Part shown: in pieces, positions 1 to 11,232 of the stretch
How the letters are laid out: the number at the start of each line of letters is the position of its first letter
How positions within the stretch are numbered: position 1 is the stretch's first letter
Translations under genes and position numbers: made by a program
DNA from: Eutypella sp. D-1
Taxonomy: Eukaryota > Ascomycota > Sordariomycetes > Xylariales > Diatrypaceae
Reading direction: 5' to 3'
NCBI GenBank assembly: GCA_023313575.1
Contig: JAJTTP010000001.1
Coordinates: 2,542,001-2,606,000, forward strand
DNA length: 64,000 nucleotides
Notes under the pieces: model-generated
What the model saw: only the letters and a program-made list of their open reading frames with translations
Database searches by the model: none
What the model was told of the DNA's origin: nothing

Positions 1-1483
1 TTGATAGCCTGGCTTCCGGAATAGTCAAATTCACCAGCCTGTCCAATGCTCAGGCCACCACTACCAAGCACGAGGATTTTCTTCACGTTGACACGGGGGT
101 GTGCCTTCTCGTTTTCCTCGGTGGTCCCACCGGGGAATTGCACCGGGGCGTTAAGGAGCTTCGGTTCCTTGGCACAGTCAACGATAGTGTTGATGAACAC
201 ATCGAAGAGGAATTCGGTGTCTCTCGGGCCTGGTGTGCTTTCAGGATGGAACTGCACGCTGAAATACGGCTTCTCCGCATGCATGATGCCTTCGTTGCTG
301 CCGTCATTGGCATTTACGAACAACTCTCTCCAGTCTGACGGAAGACTTTCGGCATCCACAGCAAAACCATGGTTCTGTGAGGTAATGTGACATTTACCAG
401 TGACCAGGCTTGTACAGGGGATGTTATGACCACGGTTACCAAACTTCATCTTTTTGGTCTTGGCACCAGCTGCCTGCGCAACAAGCTGATGTCCAAGACA
501 AATGCCGAAGATAGGGGTTCGGTTGGCCTCCATAGCCGCAACGATATGCTTCACGGGCTCACGCATAACAGCCGGGTCACCGGGTCCGTTGGAGATAAAC
601 AATCCATCGTATTCCTCTCCGGCATTGGCCACAAAATCGTAATCCCAAGGGCAAACCAGGACTTCAACTCCTCGTTTCAGGAAGCACCTGAGTTGGTTGT
701 TCTTCATACCGACATCGAGGCAGAGAACACGAAGCGCGCGGCCCGAAGGGTGTTTCAAGGCCGATGCAGGGTCAGGCTTGTAAAGCTGAGGGGCCTTAAT
801 TGAGACTACAACCGAATAAGCTTGCCGTCTTGTAGCTTCACCGGAATACACTCACCTTCTGCAACGAGGTTCGTCTCGTTCGGATTGACCCAGTCGATAT
901 CTTCGAAGTACGGCTTCCAATCCTTCTTAGTAGAAAGAGGGGAGGAACTGTTCACCCCGTTCGCATCTCCATTCGCCACATCTCCTTTTTGAAGCAGCAT
1001 ACGTCCCAGCATGCTACCTTCTTCCCGTATCCTCTCGGTCAAAGCTCTTGTATCGACTCCGTACATGGCAGGTATGCCCTGCTCTTTCAGCCATGTACCG
1101 AGGGACGAGGTTGCGAGATAGTGTGAGTAGTCTTCGCCAGCATAGGATGACACAACAAGACCGGCGATATGAACCTGAGAGGCTTCGAAGTAGGCGGGGC
1201 GATCGCGGAGTAGCTCGTCCATAGTTTCTCTCGAAGGCACACCATAGTTTCCAACTAGGGGGAAGGTCACGACGAGGATCTGTCCCCGATACGAAGGATC
1301 GGTGATGGACTCGGGGTAGCCAACCATACCAGTCTGAAAGACCAATTCGCCAGCAACGCTCTTCTTAGCACCAAAGCTGTAACCTTTATAAGAAGAGCCA
1401 TCCTGGAGATCAAGGCAGACAGCAGGGTCATCGGGGCAGTCCATAATCCGCACGGAGGCGGGTGGGTAGTGAGTAGGCTCCAT
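1..1483 (-). CDS. URA2: Multifunctional carbamoyl-phosphate synthase/aspartate carbamoyltransferase, 5' part (partial)
   Basis: This is the amino-terminal part of the fungal CAD-like enzyme (URA2/pyr-3/pyrABCN) that makes carbamoyl phosphate from glutamine and then carbamoyl aspartate for pyrimidine synthesis. Exon 1 is 1483-856, a 50-bp intron is 855-806 (GTGAGT...TTGTAG), and exon 2 runs from 805 off the window edge, giving about 477 residues. Visible parts are the small-subunit fold (motif [14 protein letters not shown], residues about 45-58), the class I glutaminase nucleophile loop GICLGHQ with Cys near residue 312, a later QFHPEST His-Glu pair, and the start of the synthetase domain ([20 protein letters not shown]). 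The sequence after [16 protein letters not shown] resembles URA2-type rather than CPA1-type proteins, so I prefer this over the arginine-specific small subunit. The start is the first ATG of the frame. Retaining the intron would end the protein at 225 residues. The rest of the gene lies outside the window. Confidence 0.93.
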
Positions 1484-4400
1484 GTTGGAACCCGTCAGCT
1501 AACCTCGAGGGATGAAAAGCGAATGAAAAGTAAAAAGAATCTAAAAGGATGGCTGCAGCGAGAAGTTCTCTCTCTCTCTCTTATAGGGAGACTTCGAGCG
1601 CTGCTGAAATAATGTGCCTATTGGGTTCTCATGCCGTCTCTTTATTGCCTGTGAGAGGTAAAGAGGACCCAATGGTATAGTATAAGGTTGTAGTTTGAAT
1701 GAAGTAGCAAGAAACTTGCTATGAATTGAGAATCAGGAAAAAAGAATTCCTGAATTAGAAGATTGAAAAAAAAAAAAAAAAAAATTATCGCCGAGTTTAT
1801 CTTAACCGCCTGAAACTTTTTTTTCTTTGGCGTTAAGCTTGAGGGGCACTTGGAGGGACTTCAATACGTAAAACTGGACCCGTTCTATGCACTAATGGTG
1901 GGGTCACACTTTCTACTGCTACTGCCTACCTAGAGGTAATAAGTATTGTATCATAATAGGCTCTCTCAGCCCTTGAGGGCTCACCAATCCCAAGGTCCCT
2001 GTACTCTTTTGCCCTTTTCCTCCTTTTCCGCCCTATAGGCATCCAATCACAATCTTGGAAAGTTTCACAGGCTCCAGCTTCACATGTGCCAAGACCAGGC
2101 ACTCGCGGTCCCTAACTTAAAAATTCTGCGTGTGGCACTGAGACAAACTTACAATAGTCGGGTACTTCCATAGGTAGTGTGGCTTGACTCGCCCAGTTAA
2201 TTTCATAGCAACGGCCATTATTGTAAGTTTTTAGGTTTCCCAGTAAAGTGATATGCTGCTATAGCCTTCCAGGTTAGACGATGAGCAAGCGAGGGGTCTC
2301 AACTGGGCCATTGAGACCCAATTGCACGAAATTTCGCTGTTAATATTAAGCAATTGTGCCTGGCTCTGGAATGGCCCTTCCCTGTGCTTGACGATTTCTT
2401 GGATGGCCTCATGTAGAATATAGAAATAGGTGACGAGACATATGATAACCGTGGACTTGCGGACGGGACTGGGACTCAATTCTCGTGGGATTGCTGGCGG
2501 GGTAAATTCTCTTATACCCTGGTTTTGGAGGGGTCTAAGTAATCTAGTATCGATTGAGACTAGTTAGCGTTAACACTAAATCGGCATCTGCTGCATTCCG
2601 TCTACATACGTACATAGCGCCGCAAACTCCCTAGACCTGGTTAAGCACGGCCTACTCCAGAAGTTCGTCTAAGCACCCATATATAAGTACTTAACTAGGC
2701 ACTACAGATATAGTAGACGTAGGGTTGCATGCGAAAGACAGCCCTGGAAAAATCAGAAGACGTCTATGGGCAATGGCAGAATGGCAGCATGGTGGCATGG
2801 CGGCATGGCGGCATGGCTATAGGTTGCCAAGTTTCGTCATGTGGTGCAGGCCACGATAAGATCGAAAGGTTGGTTTCAAACACCAATCACGGCCTTCTGT
2901 ACACCAGATGAGGCTTGGAAACACTGCAGCAAGTGCAACACTACCAACTGCGACCTCGCTATTCCGTTGCCGCATATCGTCTGCCGACACAAAAAGAAAA
3001 AAAAAGGAAAGGCGGTGTATTTATCTCCTCGTTCTCAATTGCCCGCACTTGATCTTGAAGGCAGGGCGCCGAACATGTGTACTACTGGCTGATGCTGGGC
3101 TCGCGTGGTAGTTTACTGGTATTTGCAGTAGTGAATGTGGGACAGTGTCCGCCCATTGGGATTCGAAATTGTTTGCTTTCGCTTCTCGAATATGAATATT
3201 GGTTCAACAACATCGCGAGACCATGATGACATGAACGATCTCTTGGTCCCACTGGTTACCACGTATCTGTCCTATGTTTGACTTGCGGGAATGCCATGTC
3301 CGATTCTCCTGACTAGGTAGAAAGTCCCTTTACAGGCGACGGACCCCAGATAGCCAGGACAGGTCTCGATATTGACGCTTACTTAAAGTCACCAACCAGA
3401 CTGTGCGATTGGAGTTCCGAGTCCGATAGATGCGACCACAAGGTAGCATGGTAAGTCGAGAGTACTACTATTGCTGGAAGGCGTTCAACTAGAGCTAGCG
3501 TATTGCAACCCTCCAACCGAGGCAAAGGAGGGAGGGAGGGTGTTCAGGTGGGTGGTCATGCGCACAGCAGAATGGATCAGCTAGACCCGGCGGCATTAGG
3601 TGAGATGATGACATGATAAAATTTTGTAGAAGGTTGGCGGTAAAGGTGTTGTTGCGGTAAGAGCAGTTATTCAGCAGAGTATCGTCTATTAGTACTTAGG
3701 TGTAAAGATCACTGAATGTCGACTGCTGATAGATATATATATATCCCTGCATACCTTAGTAGTAAAGACCTCTCTGACCCTCGCATACTTGTATAGATGG
3801 TACAGCTGGTGATGTTATTGCGCCTGTGGGCTATCAAGGTTGTTATCTATTCACATGGGGCCACTTAAATAGTCAAGGTATCCACAAGAGTTAAGCCCAA
3901 GATGGTAATTAGAGATCAGATGCATAAACGTCATCTTCCCAGCAAGATGCCCAAAGAGGAAGTTCCACACTTTAGGAATCTAGGGTCGCGGGGCATCAAG
4001 CTTTGGAAAGTGTATGGTCAGTGCTCTAACCAATCATATTGATCAACTACAACATATGAACCTTTAGAACCTCTCCAGGGTTCAGCCTTCTCCAAACCAA
4101 AAACAGAAGCATTCTTTTCTGGCAAGTCTTACTTTACATGTGACATGACTATAAACGCCTATCGCACGATGTGGCAGGGGGGGGGGGGGCTATCAGGCTT
4201 GTTCAGGCAGTTCAGGGTATCACCGACTTTCACACATTCATCTCACAATTGGATGACTGATCTATCTGTGAGGTATGGATTAGGCCATACTTTGTACACC
4301 ACACCACCACTCCGTTCGGACTGTTTTCTGTATACTTCCGCGATCCATCTATCTGCCTGTGTTCCCCAAGAGCAACAACCACTTTCGATCATGGTATCAC

Positions 4401-5634
4401 CCGGTGACCCCGGTCTTACGTATGGATACTTACTACCTACCTAGGTACGTAGTAGTAGTAATAGTAAGTACACAGGTGGCAATCACACATCGATGCGCCT
4501 ATGTATCGCATCTACAGCAAGCAACCCAGCAATATTACCTACCTAGATGTAGATAGAAAAATATCTCGCTACCATAGCAGGCCGGCAGGTATGGGCAACC
4601 AGGCAACCTACTTGTATGCGCCTTGCAAGCCCATCGCATACCTACCTCCCGGGTACACACGTACTTTCATCTTATATACATACATGTATGCAGGTAGCCT
4701 GCACAGCCTGTCCGGGCGGCGCTGGCTGCTGGCTGGCGCTGTCTGAGGAATTGGAGCCGATCACCTCATCCCTGGCTGGCTGGCTGGCTGGCTAGTTTCA
4801 AGCCTTCTTTTCTATTTATCATATCCTCTTATTGTTGTCATTGTGACAACCTACTTCTAGTTTATCGAGGCTGTTTTCTACGCGCGTGCCTACATCTTCA
4901 CTCTTCCTTCTCCTAACTACTTAGTACTCAACTACCCTGCTACTTACCTAGTAGTAAAATAATTTTACAAAATTCGCATGCCGCACGGCCTGATCGTCCT
5001 ACCGCCGCTTGGTCTACATTGTACATTAATTTATATGGTTCTTTTGATACCATATCATACCCTGATCCCTGAAACGCTACTTGTAGACCTGCATCGTCCT
5101 CGACTTACAGCTCCACCAGTTCCACCTCTTACCTACCCTATGTACATATCTACCTAGGTACTTTCTATATGGTGCATATGCCGTACTTGTCTAGGTACAT
5201 ATTGTGTGCATGATGCATGAAATACCTATTGTGTGGAAATCCGATGGTATCACCTGCATCCTGATCTCTACCACTTACTCTACCTCTACCACCCACTCTA
5301 CCACCCCATTGATCTAGTAGTCTAGCAGTCTCGGGCTCTAGATTTTTCTGTCCGTACTTTCTATCTTTACGTCTACACTTCAGTTTCTTTACTCACTTCC
5401 TGGTGGTGCTGGCTGCAAGGAGGGGGACAACTCACTATCGAGTTGAGCGCGATACTTCTATAAGTATATTTACAGCACGCGCAGGGGCACGTAGTGCTAG
5501 GAGGTTGTCTCTCGCATTCCAACGACTAGGACGTGTCAATTTGTATTAACTCAAGCTATATACCATCCTAATGTCGATACGGTCCTCTTTGTGACCTCGA
5601 GGCAGGCTAGGCTGGGGACGTGGAGGTCTGCGCG
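1484..5634. other. Long divergent intergenic region
   Basis: About 4.15 kb separates the divergent URA2 and YVC1 genes. The URA2 side holds a CT-rich leader near 1567-1582 and an A-tract near 1767-1783. Further on are a G-tract near 4170-4182, a GGCT tandem array near 4772-4793, and copies of the palindrome TACCTAGGTA at 4438 and 5151. Short open frames such as 2231-2479 (-) and 4145-4444 (+) show no recognisable domain and no splice pattern that extends them. I see no supportable gene here. Confidence 0.6.
4772..4793. repeat. GGCT tetranucleotide tandem repeat
   Basis: About five and a half units of CTGG/GGCT lie in tandem in the intergenic region upstream of the TRP channel gene. It is a short simple repeat with no sign of a function. 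Confidence 0.85.
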
Positions 5635-8600
5635 ATGTCGACTAAGCATCTGCTCTCTTCGCTTTTGCGACCCAAGAAGCGCGGGTCTAATCAGAGACGC
5701 GTCGATTCACAATGGTTTCACTCAAACCCGAGCCCCTCCTCCCCTGGGCCCGCAAATCGTGGATATCATGAGCACCGCCATGCTACCGCAGACTTCACCG
5801 AGGCGGAGGATGAAGAAGACGAGGATGAGAACGATGATCACGGCGATGAAGATCAGCCCAATGAAGATGAGGACCGGTCATTCCTCTTTCCTCGCATTTC
5901 GCGCCTCCGGTCTGACGGGAACGGCCAGGCCATTCCTCCAGGCCTCCTCCCTCTGTTTTCTGCCAGTCATCTGGGTATGTTACGTCAAAGGAAAAGAGCA
6001 TGTCTCCAAGAGGGAGCCTTAGAGGAAGTGGCGAGAATGCTGCTAACCTGTTGTTCAGATTCGTTGCCGGTATATAACATAGTCCATGCGATTCGAATCC
6101 TCGTTCAGACGCGAACCGAAACGACGCTGTCGTGGGATCAGCTTCGATCTCCCCAGGTCTCCCAATTCCTGATCAAGCCTATGCAACAACAGATCCGGAC
6201 CCAGCATTTCAATAAAGCCACCTTGTATGCACTCATGGCGAATTGTCTCCAGTTTACCAAGGAGGCACAGCTGTACCCCGGCAACGCAGGCACTTCTAGT
6301 ACAAGGGCTAAAGCTTGTGAGCTCTTAGCACTGAAGCTACTCAAAGAATACAGCACGAGGGAGCTGATTGACGCCTTGTCTTATGATTTCTATCCACTCC
6401 AAGGCCTGCCAGGCACGCCAAATCCTAACTCGAGGAGTTCGGATACTAAGACCAGGCTGGGTGCTGCACGATCCTCCACGTTAGAGGTGGCTATTCGATC
6501 GTCCGCGAAGCACTTTCTGGCCCACCCTCTGGTTATACAACAACTCGAAGCTATATGGAATGGCGCGATCAGCTTTTATTCCTCCCAAGACAGTCTTCAC
6601 CGCGAGCCATCCATGCTCCCAAGCACGAATCAAGCAGCCCAGCGAGGTTCTGTGGATGACCGGACGCCTCTACTCGGGTCTAAGGCGCCCGAAGACGTTC
6701 AATCTCAGCTCCCGCTTCATGCTACCCCTCATAGACGAACTGTTATGTTATACGACCCCCGGAACGCCTCACTTATGAAGCTATCACGTCTACGTGTTCC
6801 CCGGTATAGGCAATTCTTATCAACATGCTCATTATTCGTCCTGATATGCCTGTTCTTGGCAGTTCTCTCGGAGCGCTCTGCCCGCATAACCTCTCTCGAA
6901 CTGGTTTTCTGGTTCTGGAGTGCGGGCTTCATGCTTGATGAGATCGTGGGCTTCAACGAACAAGGCTTCTCCCTGTATATAATGAGCTTCTGGAACATCT
7001 TCGACCTAGGAATACTGCTGCTTCTTATCGTGTATTACTGCCTGAGGGTCTACGGGGTCTTCCTCATAAAGCCCCATCACTGGAACGACATGGCCTACGA
7101 TGTGCTAGCCGCAAACGCGATCCTGCTCCTACCCCGCATCTTCAGCGTTTTAGACCACTACCAGTATTTCTCTCAGCTTCTGATAGCCTTCAGGCTCATG
7201 GCAATGGATCTTGTGGCGGTTTTCGTCCTCGTTCTCATTAGCTGCTCTGGATTCTTCGTTTTTTTCACGCTCTCGAAGAATCAAAACGATGCTCCGGAAG
7301 TTGCGTACCATATTTTCCAGATCCTGATGGGCTTCACACCCGCTGCCTGGGATGTGTAAGTTACGCCGCCCGTCCCTTCCTACGCCTAGTTTGTGAAAAC
7401 TGACTCTATATGTTCGATATAGCTGGCCGGAGTATAACCTGTTAGGCCGGACTCTTCTGGTTATATTTCTGATCATCTGTCATTTCCTTGTAGTGTGAGA
7501 TTATACCAAATTCCGGGAATCGTTTCGACTGCTGATCACTTGCACAGGACAATACTGATCACCGTCCTCACGAACTCTTTCATGGCAATTGCCTCCAACG
7601 CCAGAGAGGAGCATCAGTAGGTTAAACTTCGCCCGCCCTCAATTTGCGACCACTAACATACCATTAGGTTTCTGTTCGCGATCAACACTATATCGATGGT
7701 TAAGAATGATGCCCTATTCTCGTACGTGGCACCGGGAAATATATTTGCTTGGATCTTGATGCCCTTGAGATATTTCATGCCAATCAGGCAATTTGTCCTT
7801 CTTAATCGTACCGTGATCAAGCTTACGCATTTCCCGATTCTCTTCACCATCTTCTTGTATGAGAAATACATCTTGGCGAAGTACATATATGAGCCGACTG
7901 ACCTCATCGACAACAACGGGCGCAGCAAACAGCATATCTCGTTCGCGGACCCAGCCAACCGGGCCACCCTCTTTAGCCCTAATGTACGAGCCCGCGAAGA
8001 GTCAGTTGTCGGTATGCAAAAGGATCGAGCTCTAGATGAAGTGTTTCGGCGGCCGCCCGACGCAAGCACAATCCGCAACCAGAGGCGGCAGGAAAGGAAA
8101 AATACCCTGACAGCTATAAGGAACTGGATGGACCAGGCCGACGACGAAGCGGGTACTCCTCTTACGCGCTGGCCGACTCTGGGGACTCTCGATGGACGCA
8201 CTAATGTTTCACAGCGACGCAGAAGTATGAGCCGAGACCTTCCTTCGAGATTCAGACAGTTCTCGGACATAAGATCAGCCGCGAGCGACCCGGCAGACTT
8301 ATTCTCTAATAGTGGATTGCCTGCCGCCGTAAGCCTTCGCGGCAAATCACATCCGATCGAGCAACAGCAGCAAGACAAGGACCAGACGGATGCGGACGGG
8401 GACGACGAACTTATGACGAATGATGACGATGATGAAGAGGCCGACACCACCTTGAGCCTTCATATTTCTAAGCATCACCGCCATGAGGCTGAGGATTATT
8501 TTTCTACTCCAAATATACGGCATGAGGTCGCTGCCCCTTCCTCCTCCCTAAGCTCATCATCGCAGCGTCAAACGGCCACAGCATTACCCAGAGCCGCAGC

Positions 8601-9564
8601 CCCACCTCGTCGTCACGGTCTTCATGACCGTACCTTGTCGACAAATACGATCCTCTATGCACCACAGGATAGCGGTCGTCATAGCCCAAGCCCGTCCTCC
8701 ATCGCAGAAGAAATATTGCCGCCGTCCCGCCCCCGACCGCGGCCCCGCAGACTATCCAACACAGTGGAGCAGGCAGGCCCGAGTGGAGTACGCTCACCGC
8801 GTAAAACACCGCACGTATTCACGCCGACGAGGCCGAGGCCAATCCCTTCTCGATCGGCGCCGAACCGCGCGGCGCTGATCCAGCCCAGGCAGCAGCAACA
8901 GCAACAACACTTGCGAGGCCCCTCATCCATAGATGTGGACGCGGCCTCGGAAATGGGGCTCCTCGATGCGGGGCCGGACTTCGGCGGGATGGTTCCGTCA
9001 TCGTTCGCAACGCAGATGGCGCTCGCCACGGGCCAGCTTAAGGGGCTGGGTCTGGGCATGGGCCGGGGCCGTGGTGTAGGCACTAGCACTAATAACCAAG
9101 GTGACCAGGGGGACAGGGAGTCGAGCGATCGCCTCAGCCGACTCGTGCTAGCGCGCATGAAGACCCTCGAGGAGGGATTTGCCGATGTCGTCAAGGAGAT
9201 GCGCGAAATGCGCTCGGCGCCCCCCAGCTCGCAGGATTCCGACGCCGCCCCCGCGTCGGGCCCACGGAGCAATAGATCCGGTCGCCGACAACAGCGTCGC
9301 ACGGGCGCGAATACCCCCGCCACCGCGATTGCTACCCCGAGCGTCCCTAGCAGCGTCGCGGGCAAATCTGCCGGGTCATCGGGTAACAAGAGAACCGGGG
9401 GTAGGGGGAAGGGGAAGGGAAAAATGAAGGAAGGTCAGAAAGAGGCGGTGGAAGAGGCAGAACGCCCCGCGGTGATCGAGAGCGAGCATGATGGTAATGA
9501 CGATGATGACGATGACGATGACAACATCGCGGCACGGAGGAGGCGCAGAGGCAGCTCGTTCTAG
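5635..9564 (+). CDS. YVC1: TRP-type vacuolar calcium channel (YVC1-like)
   Basis: Predicted Ca2+-permeable TRP family channel that in yeast releases Ca2+ from the vacuole. Five exons: 5635-5974, 6059-7355, 7423-7494, 7548-7616 and 7668-9564, giving 1224 residues; all junctions keep phase and have GT-AG ends with branch sites such as GCTAAC. The amino-terminal 110 residues are acidic and low in complexity. The conserved cytosolic region follows (DSLPVYNIVHAIR, QVSQFLIKPMQQQ). Membrane helices begin near residue 363 (FLSTCSLFVLICLFLAVLSE), and the pore and last helix lie around 535-585 (ILMGFTPAAWDVWPEYN, then LLVIFLIICHFLVV). The carboxyl half from about residue 690 looks disordered, with a glutamine run near 997, a short possible coiled coil (RMKTLEEGFADVVKEM) and an Asp run near 1200. 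I take the ATG at 5635; an in-frame GTG 15 bases upstream is not a credible start. The 84-bp first intron is stop-free and in frame. Confidence 0.92.
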
Positions 9565-10864
9565 TCCCGTCGAGCTGTCAACAGAGCAACTGCGCGATAC
9601 CACCCGCACCATCACCTATCGGCTAGGTGGTCGGCGGAGTAACCTGGGCAAGAAAGGGGCAAGGGGTAAAGGAACAACGGAGGGATGACCGGGGGATGGG
9701 GGTGATTCGATGGCATAATCATTCAGTATCGCAGGCATGTCGGCGTTTTCCGGGTTGGGTTCTGGGTTCTGCATTTTGATTTCTTCCCTTTTTGGTCACC
9801 CTGTGTGTGTGTGGGTGGGTGTATGTGCTTGCTGCTTTCCATCTCCAGCAGGACCTGGACCAGGATCACACGGATGAGCTTCGCGTGGGTGGATGCATGA
9901 GCTTGACTGGCGTCTCTGTTTCGTCTGTCTCATGTCTATTGTATTGTATCGTATCGAATCGAATCATATCGGCATTTCATGGAAACGGATATGGTAGAAA
10001 GGGGGTCGAGATCAAGGGGGCTTAAAAAGGGGGGCTGGGAGGCTGTCATGTCCACGGGTGGATGAATGGGCGAGGAGCAGAAACAGCTCGGTATCACTGC
10101 GTTTCCTTTTTCTGCATCACTTGCGTGTTGCCGGCCTTGGGGGAGTTATGGAAGGCGGAGAGAGCCTTATTGTGCAGGGAAATCATCATTATTAGAAATC
10201 AATACACATCCCCATGTGTCGACGTCATGTACGTGATTCGCATGGGCACGGCTGCTTCTTGTATGAATATGAAATATCTATCGATCAAACACCTCGCCAA
10301 AGGGTTCTAAAGGCTTACTTTCTGTACCTGTGCCGTGCCGTGTCGTGCCGTACTATCGCGCATCAGGAGATAACTCGGTAGAGTTAATCATATTTTCACA
10401 TATAAAGAGAGGGAGGCGACGTTTCTCGTCCTCCTGCTTGCCCCCTCCAACTATCTCGACACATAGCTAAGAGCTTTATCCGCTAGGATCATGCGAGTTA
10501 AGTTAACCCAATGTAGAAAACTGAAAGCAGATAGATACCCCTAACGCCTTGAACCACCTTCATCCTTAGTCTCCGTAATTCCCTCTCCCCTGTATCCAGC
10601 CCAGTCATAGGGGATTTGAGGGGTCCCGTTTTTATGTCGTAGAGATCGGTAGGCCGGCTTGGTTGGGGCCATTCCAGCCATATATTTGTTCGTAGACAGT
10701 CGTTAAGACACCTGTGCGGCGTAGTTGCGACAGGTTGCATTGCAGCAGTAATCAAAAGTCGGCGGCATAAAATTCCACCCGTGTATACATCCTCCTCTCT
10801 CCTCGCAACTCCTCAAACTAACCCCTTCGGAATTATTACTCAACATGCAGCCTAATCGACAACG
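9565..10864. other. Convergent intergenic region, 3' ends of YVC1 and a small gene
   Basis: These 1.3 kb lie between the YVC1 stop and the stop of the small minus-strand gene, so they should hold both 3' untranslated regions. A short GTAT/GAATC microrepeat sits near 9930-9970. No coding potential is seen. Confidence 0.6.
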
Positions 10865-11232
10865 TCAGATCCCGCCGCCGCTCCGGTCGACGCTGACGTA
10901 GAGGCTCGGCTGTCCCGCGGCGTCGTCGTCGCGCTTCTGCCGCCGCGACGCCAGGCCGTACTGCAGGCCGGCGAGGGAGACCGCGATCCCGAGGGTGACG
11001 AGCCCTACAGTGCGGTTGCGGCCGCGGCTGCTATTTTTTGGTTTGGTCAGTCACCACGTTCGCGGTTAGTTGGGTGGCGGACTGGGTGGTTGCCTAGGAC
11101 ATGGGGAAGGGAGGGGAGGATGGTTTGCCTGTGGCTTGTGTTGGATTATGGAGGCAGGGAGTCAGGTAGGTTAACCTACGCGAGCGGACGCAAGTTCGGC
11201 GCCGAGTGGCCTGCTCTGTGGGTGTGGTCCAT
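10865..11232 (-). CDS. Small single-span membrane protein, unknown function (72 aa, two exons)
   Basis: This gene was found by joining a GC-rich island to an upstream exon. Exon 1 is 11232-11180 (53 nt, ATG inside CGATGG), the intron is 11179-11031 (GTAGGT donor, a CTGAC branch sequence, AATAG acceptor), and exon 2 is 11030-10865 ending in TGA. The joined frame is exactly 219 nt, or 72 residues. The product has a polar His/Arg-rich head (MDHTHRAGHSAPN), a hydrophobic stretch at about 27-43 (VGLVTLGIAVSLAGLQYG), a basic patch SRRQKR right after it, and a polar tail with DRSGGG. That layout fits a single-span membrane protein with a basic stop-transfer patch, possibly mitochondrial or ER, but I do not recognise a family. 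High GC and strong codon bias in exon 2 compared with the flanks support a real gene. Function unknown. Confidence 0.62.

Noticed and set aside
2231..2479. 82-residue minus-strand frame in the URA2-YVC1 gap
   Set aside because: No recognised domain, no extension by splicing, and codon choice unlike the intact genes.
5620..5634. Start of YVC1 at an upstream GTG
   Set aside because: Nuclear fungal genes normally start at ATG; the ATG at 5635 is the first in frame.
7653..9389. Minus-strand frames of 265 and 236 residues under the TRP channel
   Set aside because: These are mirror frames of the biased codons in the YVC1 last exon (polyserine, polycysteine runs); no domain.
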